Positions 17,857-26,804 of a DNA stretch of 64,000 nucleotides are shown in pieces. Origin of the DNA: Bacteroidota bacterium (GTDB lineage: Bacteria; Bacteroidota; Bacteroidia; AKYH767-A; 2013-40CM-41-45); the NCBI GenBank assembly GCA_004295015.1, contig SHNE01000001.1, forward strand, positions 124,001-188,000, read 5' to 3'. The position numbers and the translations under genes were made by a program. A model generated the notes under the pieces. That model was not told the origin of the DNA and did not search any database. It saw only the letters and a list, made by a program, of their open reading frames with translations. Within the stretch, counting starts at the first letter, position 1. Each line of letters starts with the position of its first letter.

Positions 17857-18087
17857 TCTGGACTGGGATTATTGGGATTCATATGATTTTGGAGAAAGGC
17901 TTGCAGGATTACTAATAATAATTGTACAACAATTAGTTGGATGATGATTCACGGGAATATTCTACGTTGATTCATGAAGTATATATAATTTTTAAGACCT
18001 GTTTGATTTTCAATATTCCATTTCTTCAATTCTAACTTCAGAAAAGGTTCTCAAAAATCACACAAATCTTATAAATCCCAGTCCAGA
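17857..18087. mobile_element. Possible MITE-like element with terminal inverted repeats
   Basis: TCTGGACTGGGATT (17857-17870) and AATCCCAGTCCAGA (18074-18087) are perfect 14-bp inverted ends. Similarity continues inward, loosely, for about 20 more bases (ATTGGGATTCATATGATTTT against the complement of the right side). The 231-bp body has no coding frame but holds a hairpin TAATTGT/ACAATTA at 17919-17935. No target-site duplication is obvious. It fills nearly all the space between nuoK and the convergent GIN gene. Confidence 0.5.
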
Positions 18088-18101
18088 CAATGTATTCAGC
18101 G

Positions 18102-19487
18102 TTAAAAATCAGCCAAAGTAATCCCAATCGCAACAGGATATAAAGAAGGTCCTTTGTTTTCTTTAAATAAAGTGCTGGCATAATAATCAGCGAACAAGTT
18201 GAAGCCGCCATATCCAAGAGCGACACGGAAACCATATCGGAATGGATTCAGATTAAAATCATCATGCGTCTTCGGCTTATATGTTTTACCATCTTGCTCG
18301 TACTTCTGCTTAGTATGTGATCCTATACGTAAACCGAGCATAGCTCCTGCTCCGATATGAAATGCTCTCTTTTTGTCTCTGCCGGTAAAATATTCAAACA
18401 TGATTGGAGCTGTTAAATAAGAAGCAACCAATTTCGATTTTTCATACTTGATCGTAGAATTTGTATCAGCAAATGTCGAAATAGGATTGGCCGACAAGAT
18501 TGAAATGTTATTATCGAAGCGATAGTTATTCCAGTTTATACCAAGGCCGGTGAAAAACCAAAGATTACTCTTCGCAATTTCAAAATTCTTCTGCAATAGA
18601 TTCAATGAAACCGAAATGGATTTTTCCTGACGAAGCTCTAAGCCGCTAAAACCGGCAGGTAAATCAAAATTTCCGTCTTTGCTCAAATAAGAATTAAATC
18701 CGAATTCAAATCCTGCCCATATTGGTCGCGGCTCGGTTCTTCTTTGCAGCTTCAATGCATCAGGCTCATCAATAATTAAAATTTCTTTTGACCCGAAGGA
18801 AAGCCGTGTCGTATCACCTGTTGGGATTTCTGAGTGAATTGTGGTTTTTCCAACACCGGATATATTTTCTTCAAAATTAGCCGGTTTGGTTTTGTATGTG
18901 ACAGCCCCACTACCACTGATATTTGAAATAAGTTGATCAGTAACATCAATGCTGCATTTCCCAAGTCCGGATATATTTGCATTACATTTTGAAGTTTTTA
19001 AATCAATAGCTTCTACTTTACCCGATCCTGATATATTGAAATTTGACTCTGATGCTGTTCCCCTTAATACTACTTTTCCAAGGCCGCTAATATTTACGTC
19101 AACTTTCTTCGAGTTAATTTCAAGATTAATTTTACCATCCCCACTAATATCTAATTTTAAATCTTCAGTATTGAATGGCGTCCTTCCGTCTACCACTCCT
19201 TTTCCACCTATGGAGATTTTCTCCAATGAAGGCATCGTAATTTCAATTTCATTTCCGGACTTAGCATTAACCAACAAAACACCATTCTTAACGACGATCA
19301 TCGCATTATCCACATTTTCACCGGATGTAAAAACTACACTTTGTTGTGCACCTTGACTCAGAAAAATATGTCCATGAGCGGCTATGCTGATAGAACTAAA
19401 AGGGGCAAGATCCAATGGTTTAGATTGTGAAAAAACCTTGATAGAAATAAAGAGACTTAAGATTGCAAGGAAGAATTTCTGTTTCAT
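18102..19487 (-). CDS. GIN-domain (DUF2807) protein fused to an outer-membrane beta-barrel
   Basis: After a signal peptide (residues 1-20, ending VFSQ) comes a GIN/DUF2807 beta-helix (about 25-230). Its repeated ISGLGK/ISGSGK/ISGVGK turns are obvious, at least six. From about residue 250 to the end the sequence alternates in the manner of an outer-membrane barrel and ends in ITLADF, with aromatic C-terminus, so the protein is probably anchored in the outer membrane with the GIN part in the periplasm or outside. A promoter matching that of the nearby sigma factor gene sits 38-62 bases upstream, so it is a likely sigma target. Biochemical role unknown. Confidence 0.8.
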   Translation of the reverse strand: MKQKFFLAILSLFISIKVFSQSKPLDLAPFSSISIAAHGHIFLSQGAQQSVVFTSGENVDNAMIVVKNGVLLVNAKSGNEIEITMPSLEKISIGGKGVVDGRTPFNTEDLKLDISGDGKINLEINSKKVDVNISGLGKVVLRGTASESNFNISGSGKVEAIDLKTSKCNANISGLGKCSIDVTDQLISNISGSGAVTYKTKPANFEENISGVGKTTIHSEIPTGDTTRLSFGSKEILIIDEPDALKLQRRTEPRPIWAGFEFGFNSYLSKDGNFDLPAGFSGLELRQEKSISVSLNLLQKNFEIAKSNLWFFTGLGINWNNYRFDNNISILSANPISTFADTNSTIKYEKSKLVASYLTAPIMFEYFTGRDKKRAFHIGAGAMLGLRIGSHTKQKYEQDGKTYKPKTHDDFNLNPFRYGFRVALGYGGFNLFADYYASTLFKENKGPSLYPVAIGITLADF

Positions 19488-19524
19488 AACTTATAAATTA
19501 AATAGTTTTGTTGTTTATTCATAT

Positions 19525-19549
19525 GACGCCTGACCTTGGTAAAAGTTAC
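19525..19549 (-). promoter_or_regulatory. ECF-type promoter of the GIN/barrel gene
   Basis: On the minus strand GTAAC (19545-19549) and CGTC (19525-19528) lie 16 bp apart, typical of ECF -35/-10 spacing. The longer context GCCTGTAACTTTT and TCAGGCGTC(A)TAT is nearly identical to the promoter of the sigma gene at 21255-21279. The -10 lies 38 bases from the start codon. Confidence 0.75.
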
Positions 19550-19618
19550 AGGCATCAGAATCTATTGGGAATGAATGATTGGTTAAAACTCGGGAGCAAG
19601 CGGGGATAATTAAACACC

Positions 19619-20719
19619 TTACTTTACACGGGTGCGCGAAACTGAAAAGCGACCAATTTCCAGAGCATAGGTAGTTGCGTTTTTAATATGATTATCATAT
19701 CGATCCAGCTCCACTTTTGCTCCGGTAGCCGTCGCTAATTTTTCAACTCCGGCCTCAGCAATATCCCAGGCAGTCAGGGAACCGGAATTTCCGGCAGGTG
19801 TTGGGATCAAGCCGAATTCAGCAAGCTCTTCCTGAGAAAAGACTGTACTCAATTCTCCAATCTGAAACTCTGTCGCTGTACCGGGAACTATAGTATTTTC
19901 AGCTATGCTGGGATTGACTTCAGATCGAACCGAATCTCGTTTATCATTAAAAACAATCTGTGATTCAAAGGCAATATTTTCAATGACCGGGACAGAAGGA
20001 TCAATTAACTCCTGAGCAGGTGATGATGGATTATGAAAGTTATTACTCCTGGTTTTGTTTTTGGAACGCGAAGCTAAATTAGACACCGCTTTCACATTTG
20101 CCATTTTTCTTTCCTGCTCAGAACCATCCTTATTCACTGCGTATTGTCCTGAAGGGTTCTGTACTTGATAAGTAACAGGAAGGTCAGGATTAGATTTTTC
20201 TTCGACGAAAATGCGTTCTTGTCTTGAATTGACAAATGCAAAATAGCTTAGCAATAAAATTATTAATGCCGCAGCAATGGCTGTAGCCCGATAAACTAAT
20301 TTACGAAAATAAATGACCTTCGTCTCCTTCTTCAATTCATACTTCCCGGCGAATACAATAGAATGATCCGGCTGAATCTTTGTCTTTCTTAGAATCTCAA
20401 GTTCTTCAACGAATGCAGGATTGTTTTTAATGTAAATCTCCACGCTATGCTTCGCAGCATCATCCAGATCATTCTCCAAATAGGCGACCAAGCGCGAAAT
20501 ATAATTATGTTCATTGATAAAACTTTTCCGCAGCGCATCTTTGCCATTGAACGACACATTAAAATCAGGCTCTAATTGAACACTGACAAAACTTTCAAAT
20601 TCCTCGCGCAGATCAGGATTCTGGTCAAGAAATATAAACAAGGCTTTCTCATCAGAGGCATCAAGTGAAGCCTCGTGAAAATCGAGAAAGTATTGTTCGT
20701 AATTGGCGCGAGTGATCAT
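19619..20719 (-). CDS. Transmembrane anti-sigma-like protein with duplicated N-terminal domain
   Basis: Taking the ATG at 20719 gives 366 aa. Residues 5-65 and 71-131 look like tandem copies of one domain. They share the order YxxYF/YISRL...LD...NPxxxEEFE/EELE...QPD...F.GKxxL(R)K. A single membrane helix (about 144-163) follows, then a long periplasmic part ending in a small domain (TAWDIAEAGVEKLATATGAKVEL). The gene starts 13 bases after the ECF sigma stop. Position and single helix suggest an anti-sigma factor, with the duplicated cytoplasmic part binding sigma, though no zinc-finger (ZAS) motif is visible. Typical of Bacteroidota sigma partners, but not proven. Confidence 0.7.
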   Translation of the reverse strand: MITRANYEQYFLDFHEASLDASDEKALFIFLDQNPDLREEFESFVSVQLEPDFNVSFNGKDALRKSFINEHNYISRLVAYLENDLDDAAKHSVEIYIKNNPAFVEELEILRKTKIQPDHSIVFAGKYELKKETKVIYFRKLVYRATAIAAALIILLLSYFAFVNSRQERIFVEEKSNPDLPVTYQVQNPSGQYAVNKDGSEQERKMANVKAVSNLASRSKNKTRSNNFHNPSSPAQELIDPSVPVIENIAFESQIVFNDKRDSVRSEVNPSIAENTIVPGTATEFQIGELSTVFSQEELAEFGLIPTPAGNSGSLTAWDIAEAGVEKLATATGAKVELDRYDNHIKNATTYALEIGRFSVSRTRVK

Positions 20720-20732
20720 TTTTTTATTTCTA

Positions 20733-21218
20733 TTAAAGCACTCTTTCAAGACTACCTATATACTGCTTCAGAAAAACTCTGGCCCGGTATATATACACTT
20801 TTACTTGTGATGAGCTTAACCCGGTAATCTCCCCAATCTCATCATAATTATATCCTTCCAGGTCTCTTAATGTCAAGACTGCCTTTTGCTTGTCAGGAAG
20901 CAGGTTCAATGCATTATTCAAAACTTGCTTCAGGTCGCTATACTGTTCTGAGTGGAATAAACTATCTTCATTTACCTCAGTATAAGAACTCATTCGCTTG
21001 TTCTTCCTGATCTTGTCAATCATTGTATGATAGGCAGTTGTAAAAAGGTAGCTCTTTGCCTTAGCAGCTTCTATATTTGCAACATTCTTCCACATCTTTT
21101 CGAACGAATCCTGAACGACGTCACGCGCTTCTTCCTCATCCCGAATATTCTTAAGAATAAAACGGTAAACTCCGTCAGCATGTTGATCTACACATTGATT
21201 GTACTCGGAAGTAGTCAT
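20733..21218 (-). CDS. ECF RNA polymerase sigma factor
   Basis: An extracytoplasmic-function sigma factor of 161 aa. Region 2 spans about residues 8-75, with DEEEARDVVQDSFEKMWKN and the DNA-contacting AKSYLFTTAYHTMID. Region 4 (about 105-155) carries LLPDKQKAVLTLRDLEGYNYDEIGEITG and the recognition helix SSSQVKVYIYRARVFLKQ. It heads an operon with the membrane anti-sigma-like gene 13 bases downstream. An autoregulatory promoter of ECF type lies 37-61 bases upstream. Confidence 0.93.
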   Translation of the reverse strand: MTTSEYNQCVDQHADGVYRFILKNIRDEEEARDVVQDSFEKMWKNVANIEAAKAKSYLFTTAYHTMIDKIRKNKRMSSYTEVNEDSLFHSEQYSDLKQVLNNALNLLPDKQKAVLTLRDLEGYNYDEIGEITGLSSSQVKVYIYRARVFLKQYIGSLERVL

Positions 21219-21254
21219 ATATTCAAACGAAAATCGGCTATGTATACTTAATAG

Positions 21255-21279
21255 GACGCCTGAAGCGGTTCAAAGTTAC
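21255..21279 (-). promoter_or_regulatory. ECF-type autoregulatory promoter of the sigma operon
   Basis: On the minus strand GTAAC (21275-21279) and CGTC (21255-21258) are 16 bp apart, just like the promoter at 19525-19549. Shared context: GCCTGTAACTTT, 9-10 variable bases, TCAGGCGTC, then a TAT-like run. The -10 lies 37 bases from the sigma start codon. Confidence 0.75.
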
Positions 21280-21419
21280 AGGCTTTTATTATTATTCTAC
21301 CCCAAAGCTTTCGACAAAATACCCGCAATAAAACTGTTTGAATCTTTGCATGAAAAGGAAACAAAACATCAGAATTTCATTATTTCCTTAGTATTTTTAC
21401 ATCCTAAGCCTTCAAACGG

Positions 21420-22889
21420 ATGACCGAACAAGAGCAAATTTCAGTTTTCGATATGTTTAAAATCGGGGTTGGGCCTTCAAGCTCACATACCCTGGGACCT
21501 TGGCGTTCTGCCTTGGCTTTTCTGGAATCTGTGAGACTGAATAATTCTTTTAATAGTATTCTGAAAATTAAGGTTGACCTTTTCGGGTCTTTGGCTAAAA
21601 CGGGTAAAGGGCATGGGACTGACATTGCCATGATTCTTGGCCTTTCCGGATACGATCCTGTTACTTTCGATGTTGACAATCTTACAAATACTGTAAATGG
21701 AATCGTCGAATCAAAAAAATTAAAACTTGGCGGAGAGAAAGACATCGAATTTATATTTGAGAAAGATATCGAAATGCATTTTTCTAAATCACTCGACTTT
21801 CATCCGAATGCACTTACAATTACAGCGACAATTTCTGATGGGAATAAATTTGAAGAAACATATTATTCTGTAGGCGGCGGCTTTATTGTAAAAGAGGGAG
21901 AAAACCCAGCCAGTGTTGGGAAGAGAGTACAATTAAAATATCCCGGCGATAACGCTGCACAACTTTTAAAACATTGTGCCGACACCGGACTTCCTGTCTC
22001 ACAAATCGTCATGCAAAATGAGTTAAGCTGGCGTACAGAGTCTGAAATAAAAAGTGGCCTCTTGAATATATGGAAGACAATGACAGAATGCGTCTTCCGT
22101 GGCGCACAAACAAAAGGTGAATTACCGGGAGGACTAAGAGTTACCAGAAGAGCAGCATCATTGAACGCTAAACTTACTGAAGGAAAAAAGTACAGCACTT
22201 ATGATGAATGGAAGAAAGTAATTCGATCAGGTGGTAATGATTTTAAATACACTTTAGATTGGGTTACTTGCTTTGCTTTGGCAGTGAACGAAGAGAACGC
22301 TTCATTCGGTCGGGTTGTGACTTCTCCAACAAATGGCGCTGCAGGCGTTATTCCCGCTGTACTCATGTATTATAACAACTTTATCAATCCGGTTTCTTTG
22401 AATACAACTGCAGAAGAAGAATCTGCATTGCTGGCAGAAAATAATATTCGTTTTCTTTTAACTGCCTCTGAAATCGGAAGCATATTTAAAAAAGGCGCAA
22501 CGATCTCTGCAGCTATGGGCGGTTGTCAGGCTGAGATCGGTGTGTCATCTGCAATGGCTGCAGGTGCACTCACAGAATTATTAGGTGGCGATCCAAAGCA
22601 AGTGATGATGGCAGCAGAGATTGCGATGGAACATCATCTCGGATTAACTTGTGATCCCATAAAAGGACTTGTTCAAATTCCATGTATCGAAAGAAATACG
22701 ATGGGAGCTGTTAAAGCAATTACGGCTGCTCAGCTTTCATTAAACTCTGATCCATCGAAAGCAAAAGTTTCACTTGATGACGTAGTTAAGACGATGTGGA
22801 ATACGGCGATGGAAATGAATAATAAATTTAAAGAAACTGCCGAGGGTGGATTAGCGACGAATGTGCCGATTAGTTTGAGTGAGTGTTAA
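21420..22889 (+). CDS. sdaA: L-serine ammonia-lyase (iron-sulfur type)
   Basis: Deaminates L-serine to pyruvate. The beta domain comes first, with [21 protein letters not shown], and the alpha domain follows in the same chain, as in single-chain SdaA. The [4Fe-4S] cysteines are seen in [16 protein letters not shown] (about 360) and in [17 protein letters not shown] (about 413-424). Length 489 aa is slightly longer than the 455 or so of E. coli. The start at 21420 is the only one near the family's N-terminus. It is convergent with lepA with a hairpin between. Confidence 0.94.
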   Translation: MTEQEQISVFDMFKIGVGPSSSHTLGPWRSALAFLESVRLNNSFNSILKIKVDLFGSLAKTGKGHGTDIAMILGLSGYDPVTFDVDNLTNTVNGIVESKKLKLGGEKDIEFIFEKDIEMHFSKSLDFHPNALTITATISDGNKFEETYYSVGGGFIVKEGENPASVGKRVQLKYPGDNAAQLLKHCADTGLPVSQIVMQNELSWRTESEIKSGLLNIWKTMTECVFRGAQTKGELPGGLRVTRRAASLNAKLTEGKKYSTYDEWKKVIRSGGNDFKYTLDWVTCFALAVNEENASFGRVVTSPTNGAAGVIPAVLMYYNNFINPVSLNTTAEEESALLAENNIRFLLTASEIGSIFKKGATISAAMGGCQAEIGVSSAMAAGALTELLGGDPKQVMMAAEIAMEHHLGLTCDPIKGLVQIPCIERNTMGAVKAITAAQLSLNSDPSKAKVSLDDVVKTMWNTAMEMNNKFKETAEGGLATNVPISLSEC

Positions 22890-22908
22890 TCAAAATTGAC
22901 TAAGAAAT

Positions 22909-22932
22909 CATTCAATGACGATTCATTGAATG
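22909..22932. terminator. Bidirectional hairpin between sdaA and lepA
   Basis: CATTCAATGA (22909-22918) and TCATTGAATG (22923-22932) form a perfect 10-bp stem with a 4-base loop. It sits between the stops of two convergent genes, 20 bases after sdaA and 7 before the lepA stop. A U-tract is weak on both sides. Confidence 0.6.
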
Positions 22933-22938
22933 TGATTA

Positions 22939-24726
22939 TCAACTCAACTTCAATACCGCCAAAAACGCCTGCTGCGGAATTTCCACATTACCTACCTGAC
23001 GCATACGTTTCTTTCCTTCTTTCTGCTTTTCAAGAAGTTTACGTTTACGGGAGATGTCACCACCGTAACATTTGGCTGTAACATCTTTGCGTAATGCCTT
23101 CACCGTTTCTCGTGCAATGATCTTCGCACCGATACTGGCTTGTATGATAATTTCAAATTGCTGACGAGTAATCAGCTCTTTTAATTTCTCGCACATCTTT
23201 TTTCCAAAATCAAAAGCGTGGCTTTTGTGTACGAGTGCCGATAAAGCATCAACCGGTTCTCCGTTCAAACGAATGTCCAGTTTTACCAAATCAGACTGAC
23301 GGTAATTCAAAGGATGATAATCGAAAGATGCATATCCTTTTGAAATAGATTTCAGCTTATCATAAAAATCAAAAACGATCTCAGCCAATGGCATGTGGAA
23401 CTGAAGTTCAACGCGATCAGTTGTGAGGTAATGTTGCTTCATCAACACGCCACGTTTACCAATGCAAAGCGTCATGATGTTTCCTGTGAATTCAGATTTA
23501 GTGATTATCTGTGCACTGATGTAAGGCTCTTCAATCCGGTCAAGAAAATTTGGGTCAGGCATTTCACTCGGATTATGAATTTCCCGAACTTCGCCATTAT
23601 TCAAATAGGCTACATATGATACGTTTGGAACTGTTGTGATGACAGTCATGTCATACTCACGTTCCAATCGCTCCTGGATAATCTCCATGTGCAGCATTCC
23701 TAAAAATCCGCAACGGAAACCAAAACCCAAAGCAGCAGAAGATTCAGGCTGAAATACCAGCGAGGCATCATTCAACTGAAGTTTTTCCATTGCTGTGCGC
23801 AAATCTTCATACTCGTCTGTATCAACCGGATAAATTCCTGCGAATACCATGGGCTTCACATCTTCGAAACCTTTAATCATTTCCTCGCATGGTCGGTCAA
23901 CAAGAGTAAGTGTATCTCCAACTTTTACTTCGCGTGCCTCTTTAATACCGGAAATAATATATCCAACGTCACCGGTGCGAACAACATCGCGCGGCGATTT
24001 TTCTAATTTCAAGATTCCAACTTCATCAGCGATGTACTGTCTGCCGGTTGCGGCAAATTTTATTTTATCTCCCTTTTTTATTTCCCCATCCATGACACGG
24101 AAATAAGCAATAATTCCTCTGAAAGAATTAAATACAGAGTCAAATATTAGTGCTTTCAAAGGAGCCTCCGGATCACCCTTGGGAGCAGGAATTCTTTCAA
24201 TGATTGCATTTAATATATCATCAATTCCCAATCCCGTTTTAGCAGAAGCAGGAATAATTGAGTCACGTTCACAACCAACCAGATCAACAATCTGATCTTT
24301 TACCATTTCCGGATCGGCACTTGGAAGGTCAATTTTATTAAGGATAGGAATAATTTCCAGTCCATGCTCAAGGGCAAGATACAGGTTAGAGATAGTCTGC
24401 GCCTGGATTCCTTGCGCAGCATCAACAATTAAAAGTGCGCCTTCGCAGGCAGCAATCGAACGTGAAACTTCATAAGAAAAGTCAACGTGCCCGGGTGTAT
24501 CGATCAGATTGAGAATATATTTCTCTCCATTTTGCTCATAAGCCATCTGAATAGCGTGGCTCTTGATGGTGATGCCACGCTCACGTTCCAAATCCATATC
24601 ATCCAAAACCTGAGCCTGAGCCTCACGGTGAGTGATCGTTTTGGTAACCTCCAACAGTCTGTCAGCCAAGGTACTTTTACCATGGTCGATGTGGGCAATA
24701 ATGCAAAAATTACGAATATTCTTCAA
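22939..24726 (-). CDS. lepA: Elongation factor 4 (ribosome back-translocase)
   Basis: A translational GTPase of 595 aa, the usual length. The G motifs are complete: [15 protein letters not shown] (G1), RGITIKSH (G2), [14 protein letters not shown] (G3), [10 protein letters not shown] (G4). The specific C-terminal domain is visible as [29 protein letters not shown], the hallmark of LepA, followed by [19 protein letters not shown]. It ends 50 bases from the convergent sdaA stop. Constitutive expression is expected. Confidence 0.97.
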   Translation of the reverse strand: MKNIRNFCIIAHIDHGKSTLADRLLEVTKTITHREAQAQVLDDMDLERERGITIKSHAIQMAYEQNGEKYILNLIDTPGHVDFSYEVSRSIAACEGALLIVDAAQGIQAQTISNLYLALEHGLEIIPILNKIDLPSADPEMVKDQIVDLVGCERDSIIPASAKTGLGIDDILNAIIERIPAPKGDPEAPLKALIFDSVFNSFRGIIAYFRVMDGEIKKGDKIKFAATGRQYIADEVGILKLEKSPRDVVRTGDVGYIISGIKEAREVKVGDTLTLVDRPCEEMIKGFEDVKPMVFAGIYPVDTDEYEDLRTAMEKLQLNDASLVFQPESSAALGFGFRCGFLGMLHMEIIQERLEREYDMTVITTVPNVSYVAYLNNGEVREIHNPSEMPDPNFLDRIEEPYISAQIITKSEFTGNIMTLCIGKRGVLMKQHYLTTDRVELQFHMPLAEIVFDFYDKLKSISKGYASFDYHPLNYRQSDLVKLDIRLNGEPVDALSALVHKSHAFDFGKKMCEKLKELITRQQFEIIIQASIGAKIIARETVKALRKDVTAKCYGGDISRKRKLLEKQKEGKKRMRQVGNVEIPQQAFLAVLKLS

Positions 24727-25079
24727 TTTCGATCTTTTCTATCCTGAACAATCAGATTTGTTTTCAATAATCTGTACAAAAACAGGGTTTGGACAGGCTT
24801 ATTTCACAGGGCTGCAAAGCTACACTTTTTTCAGCCATGAGAAAGGATTTTTTCCGCTTTTGTTTGATATACAGTCCATTGAGAACCAATACTCAGGGAA
24901 AATTGCAGCTTGGAATCCTACTCAAAACACTCCTGAAATCGTCAATCATTGTAGGGATGTGTCAGAATGCAGCCGTACGATACTTCTTCGTGCAAGCATT
25001 CTATTGCCATTGAATTAGAATTTCAATTGATAAAATTGTGGCTTACCTTGCAGAGATTTTTTGAGAGCACAAAATATTT
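24727..25079. other. Divergent intergenic region between lepA and metF
   Basis: 353 bp with no convincing gene. Two overlapping frames are open here but have no protein-like composition or family resemblance. It must carry both promoters. TAAAATTG at about 25030-25037 is one base off the TAnnTTTG box and could serve metF. No riboswitch-like structure was recognised. Confidence 0.5.
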
Positions 25080-26036
25080 ATGAAAGTAACCGAACACTTA
25101 AAGCAAGCCGCCGGCAAAACTTTATTTTCTGTTGAGATCCTCCCTCCCTTGAAAGGTAAAAGTATCCAGAGTATATATGATATTCTGGATCCTATCATGG
25201 AGTTTAAACCTTCATTCGTTGATGTAACTTATCACCGGGAAGAATACGTTTATAAAAAACGTGAAAACGGTTTACTGGAAAAATTTTCAATGCGTAAGCG
25301 CCCGGGCACTGTTGGAATTTGTGCTGCCATCATCAACCACTATAAAGTAGATACAGTTCCTCATATCATTTGTGGTGGCTTCTCGCGGGAAGAAACTGAA
25401 AACGCTTTAATCGACCTGAATTTTTTGGGAATTGATAATGCACTCTTACTCCGTGGCGATGCCATTAAATCAGAAGCTGCTTTTGAACCTCATCCATTCG
25501 GACACCTTTATGCACTGGATCTTGTTTCTCAGGTGGTAAACATGAATAAAGGAATTTACCTTGATGAAGAATTACGCGATGTGGCTCCTTCCAATTTTTG
25601 TATAGGCGTGGCAGGATATCCGGAAAAACATTTCGAGGCACCAAATCTTAAAAGTGATTTAAAATTTCTGAAGGCAAAAATTGACGCCGGAGCCGAATAC
25701 ATTGTAACGCAAATGTTCTTTGACAACAAAAAGTACTTTGAGTTTGTGGAAAAGTGCAAGGAGGCCGGAATTAATGTTCCAATTATCCCCGGATTAAAAC
25801 CGCTTACAGGTTCTAAACAATGCACATCGCTTCCTAAAATATTTCATGTTGATATTCCGGAAGATCTTGAAGAGGCAATCAGCCAATGCAAATCTGAAAA
25901 GGATGTTAAGCAAGTTGGAATGGAATGGTGCATCAATCAATCAAAGGAATTAATGAAAGCCGGAGCGCCTTGTCTGCATTATTACACTATGGGGAATGCA
26001 GAAAATACGATTCGAATTGCGAAGGAACTTTTTTAG
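25080..26036 (+). CDS. metF: Methylenetetrahydrofolate reductase
   Basis: Reduces 5,10-methylene-THF to 5-methyl-THF for methionine synthesis, using FAD. The family pattern is clear: TLFSVEILPPLKGKS (the FE.FPP-like start), PSFVDVTYH, GFSREETENALIDLNFLGIDNALLLRGD (FAD-binding), CIGVAGYPEKHFEAPN, and AEYIVTQMFFDNKKYFEF. The length (318 aa) fits the bacterial single-domain form. It is convergent with the riboflavin synthase gene. No MetH or MetE gene is nearby. Confidence 0.95.
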   Translation: MKVTEHLKQAAGKTLFSVEILPPLKGKSIQSIYDILDPIMEFKPSFVDVTYHREEYVYKKRENGLLEKFSMRKRPGTVGICAAIINHYKVDTVPHIICGGFSREETENALIDLNFLGIDNALLLRGDAIKSEAAFEPHPFGHLYALDLVSQVVNMNKGIYLDEELRDVAPSNFCIGVAGYPEKHFEAPNLKSDLKFLKAKIDAGAEYIVTQMFFDNKKYFEFVEKCKEAGINVPIIPGLKPLTGSKQCTSLPKIFHVDIPEDLEEAISQCKSEKDVKQVGMEWCINQSKELMKAGAPCLHYYTMGNAENTIRIAKELF

Positions 26037-26140
26037 AAATTAACCGGCAAGAGATTACAAAGGAATTTTTATTCCGGACTAAGTATTTTTGAAACATTTA
26101 GCTTCAATCGAAATTTGGTATTGAAAGCAAGACAATTTGT

Positions 26141-26731
26141 TTAATTCTTTTCTGACATTATTCTCGCAACATATTTCCCAATCACATCAAATTCAATATT
26201 GACTTTATCGCCCTTTTGAAGTTCCGAAAAATTTGTGTGTTCCCTGGTAAAAGGAATGATAGCAACAGAAAAAGTATTTTTGATTGAATCCACAACAGTC
26301 AGGGATACACCATTCACACAAATAGAGCCTTTTTCTACGGTAATGTGTCCCGCTAAGGCCGGATACTCAAATGAATAAATCCAGCTTCCACCCTGCTCTG
26401 CAACAGAAAGAACAGTTGCGGTCGTGTCAACATGCCCTTGTACCATGTGGCCATCCAAACGATCACCGATTTTCATACATCGTTCCAGGTTGATTTTACT
26501 TCCAACCTTTTGCAATCCAAGATTAGTTCGCCTTAGGGTTTCATCTATGGCAACAACGTCATACACGTCATCAGAAATATTCACTACAGTAAGGCAAATA
26601 CCATTGTGTGCAATGCTTTGATCAATTTTTAATTCTGAGGTAAAGGGGGAAGAAATTGAGATGCGAAGATTAGTATCTTCTTTCTTCAGTGCTGTAATTT
26701 TCCCAATTGCTTCAATGATTCCTGTAAACAT
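26141..26731 (-). CDS. ribE: Riboflavin synthase alpha subunit
   Basis: Joins two lumazine molecules to make riboflavin. The N-terminal MFTGIIEAIGKI is diagnostic. The protein is two similar lumazine-binding domains: the first with SIAHNGICLTVV, the second with GSICVNGVSLTVVDS, and MVQGHVDTTATV between them. Length 196 aa is normal. No other rib genes are here, so the pathway is scattered. The symbol ribE/ribC varies by organism. Confidence 0.96.
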   Translation of the reverse strand: MFTGIIEAIGKITALKKEDTNLRISISSPFTSELKIDQSIAHNGICLTVVNISDDVYDVVAIDETLRRTNLGLQKVGSKINLERCMKIGDRLDGHMVQGHVDTTATVLSVAEQGGSWIYSFEYPALAGHITVEKGSICVNGVSLTVVDSIKNTFSVAIIPFTREHTNFSELQKGDKVNIEFDVIGKYVARIMSEKN

Positions 26732-26804
26732 ATGTTCTGCTCAATAAATATCAATGTAAGAATACAGGGCAAAATTAAATGCTTATCATTGGGGATAAAA
26801 ATGT

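Noticed and set aside
17848-18101. Remnant of nuoL
   Set aside because: Translations of all frames show no antiporter-like helices or motifs; the space is taken up by the inverted-repeat element.
24632-25018. Small gene between lepA and metF
   Set aside because: It overlaps the lepA start on the other strand and has no protein-like pattern or homology feel; two competing frames are open at the same place.
25038-25079. SAM riboswitch ahead of metF
   Set aside because: The leader is short and AT-rich with no multi-stem structure or conserved SAM-riboswitch core seen.
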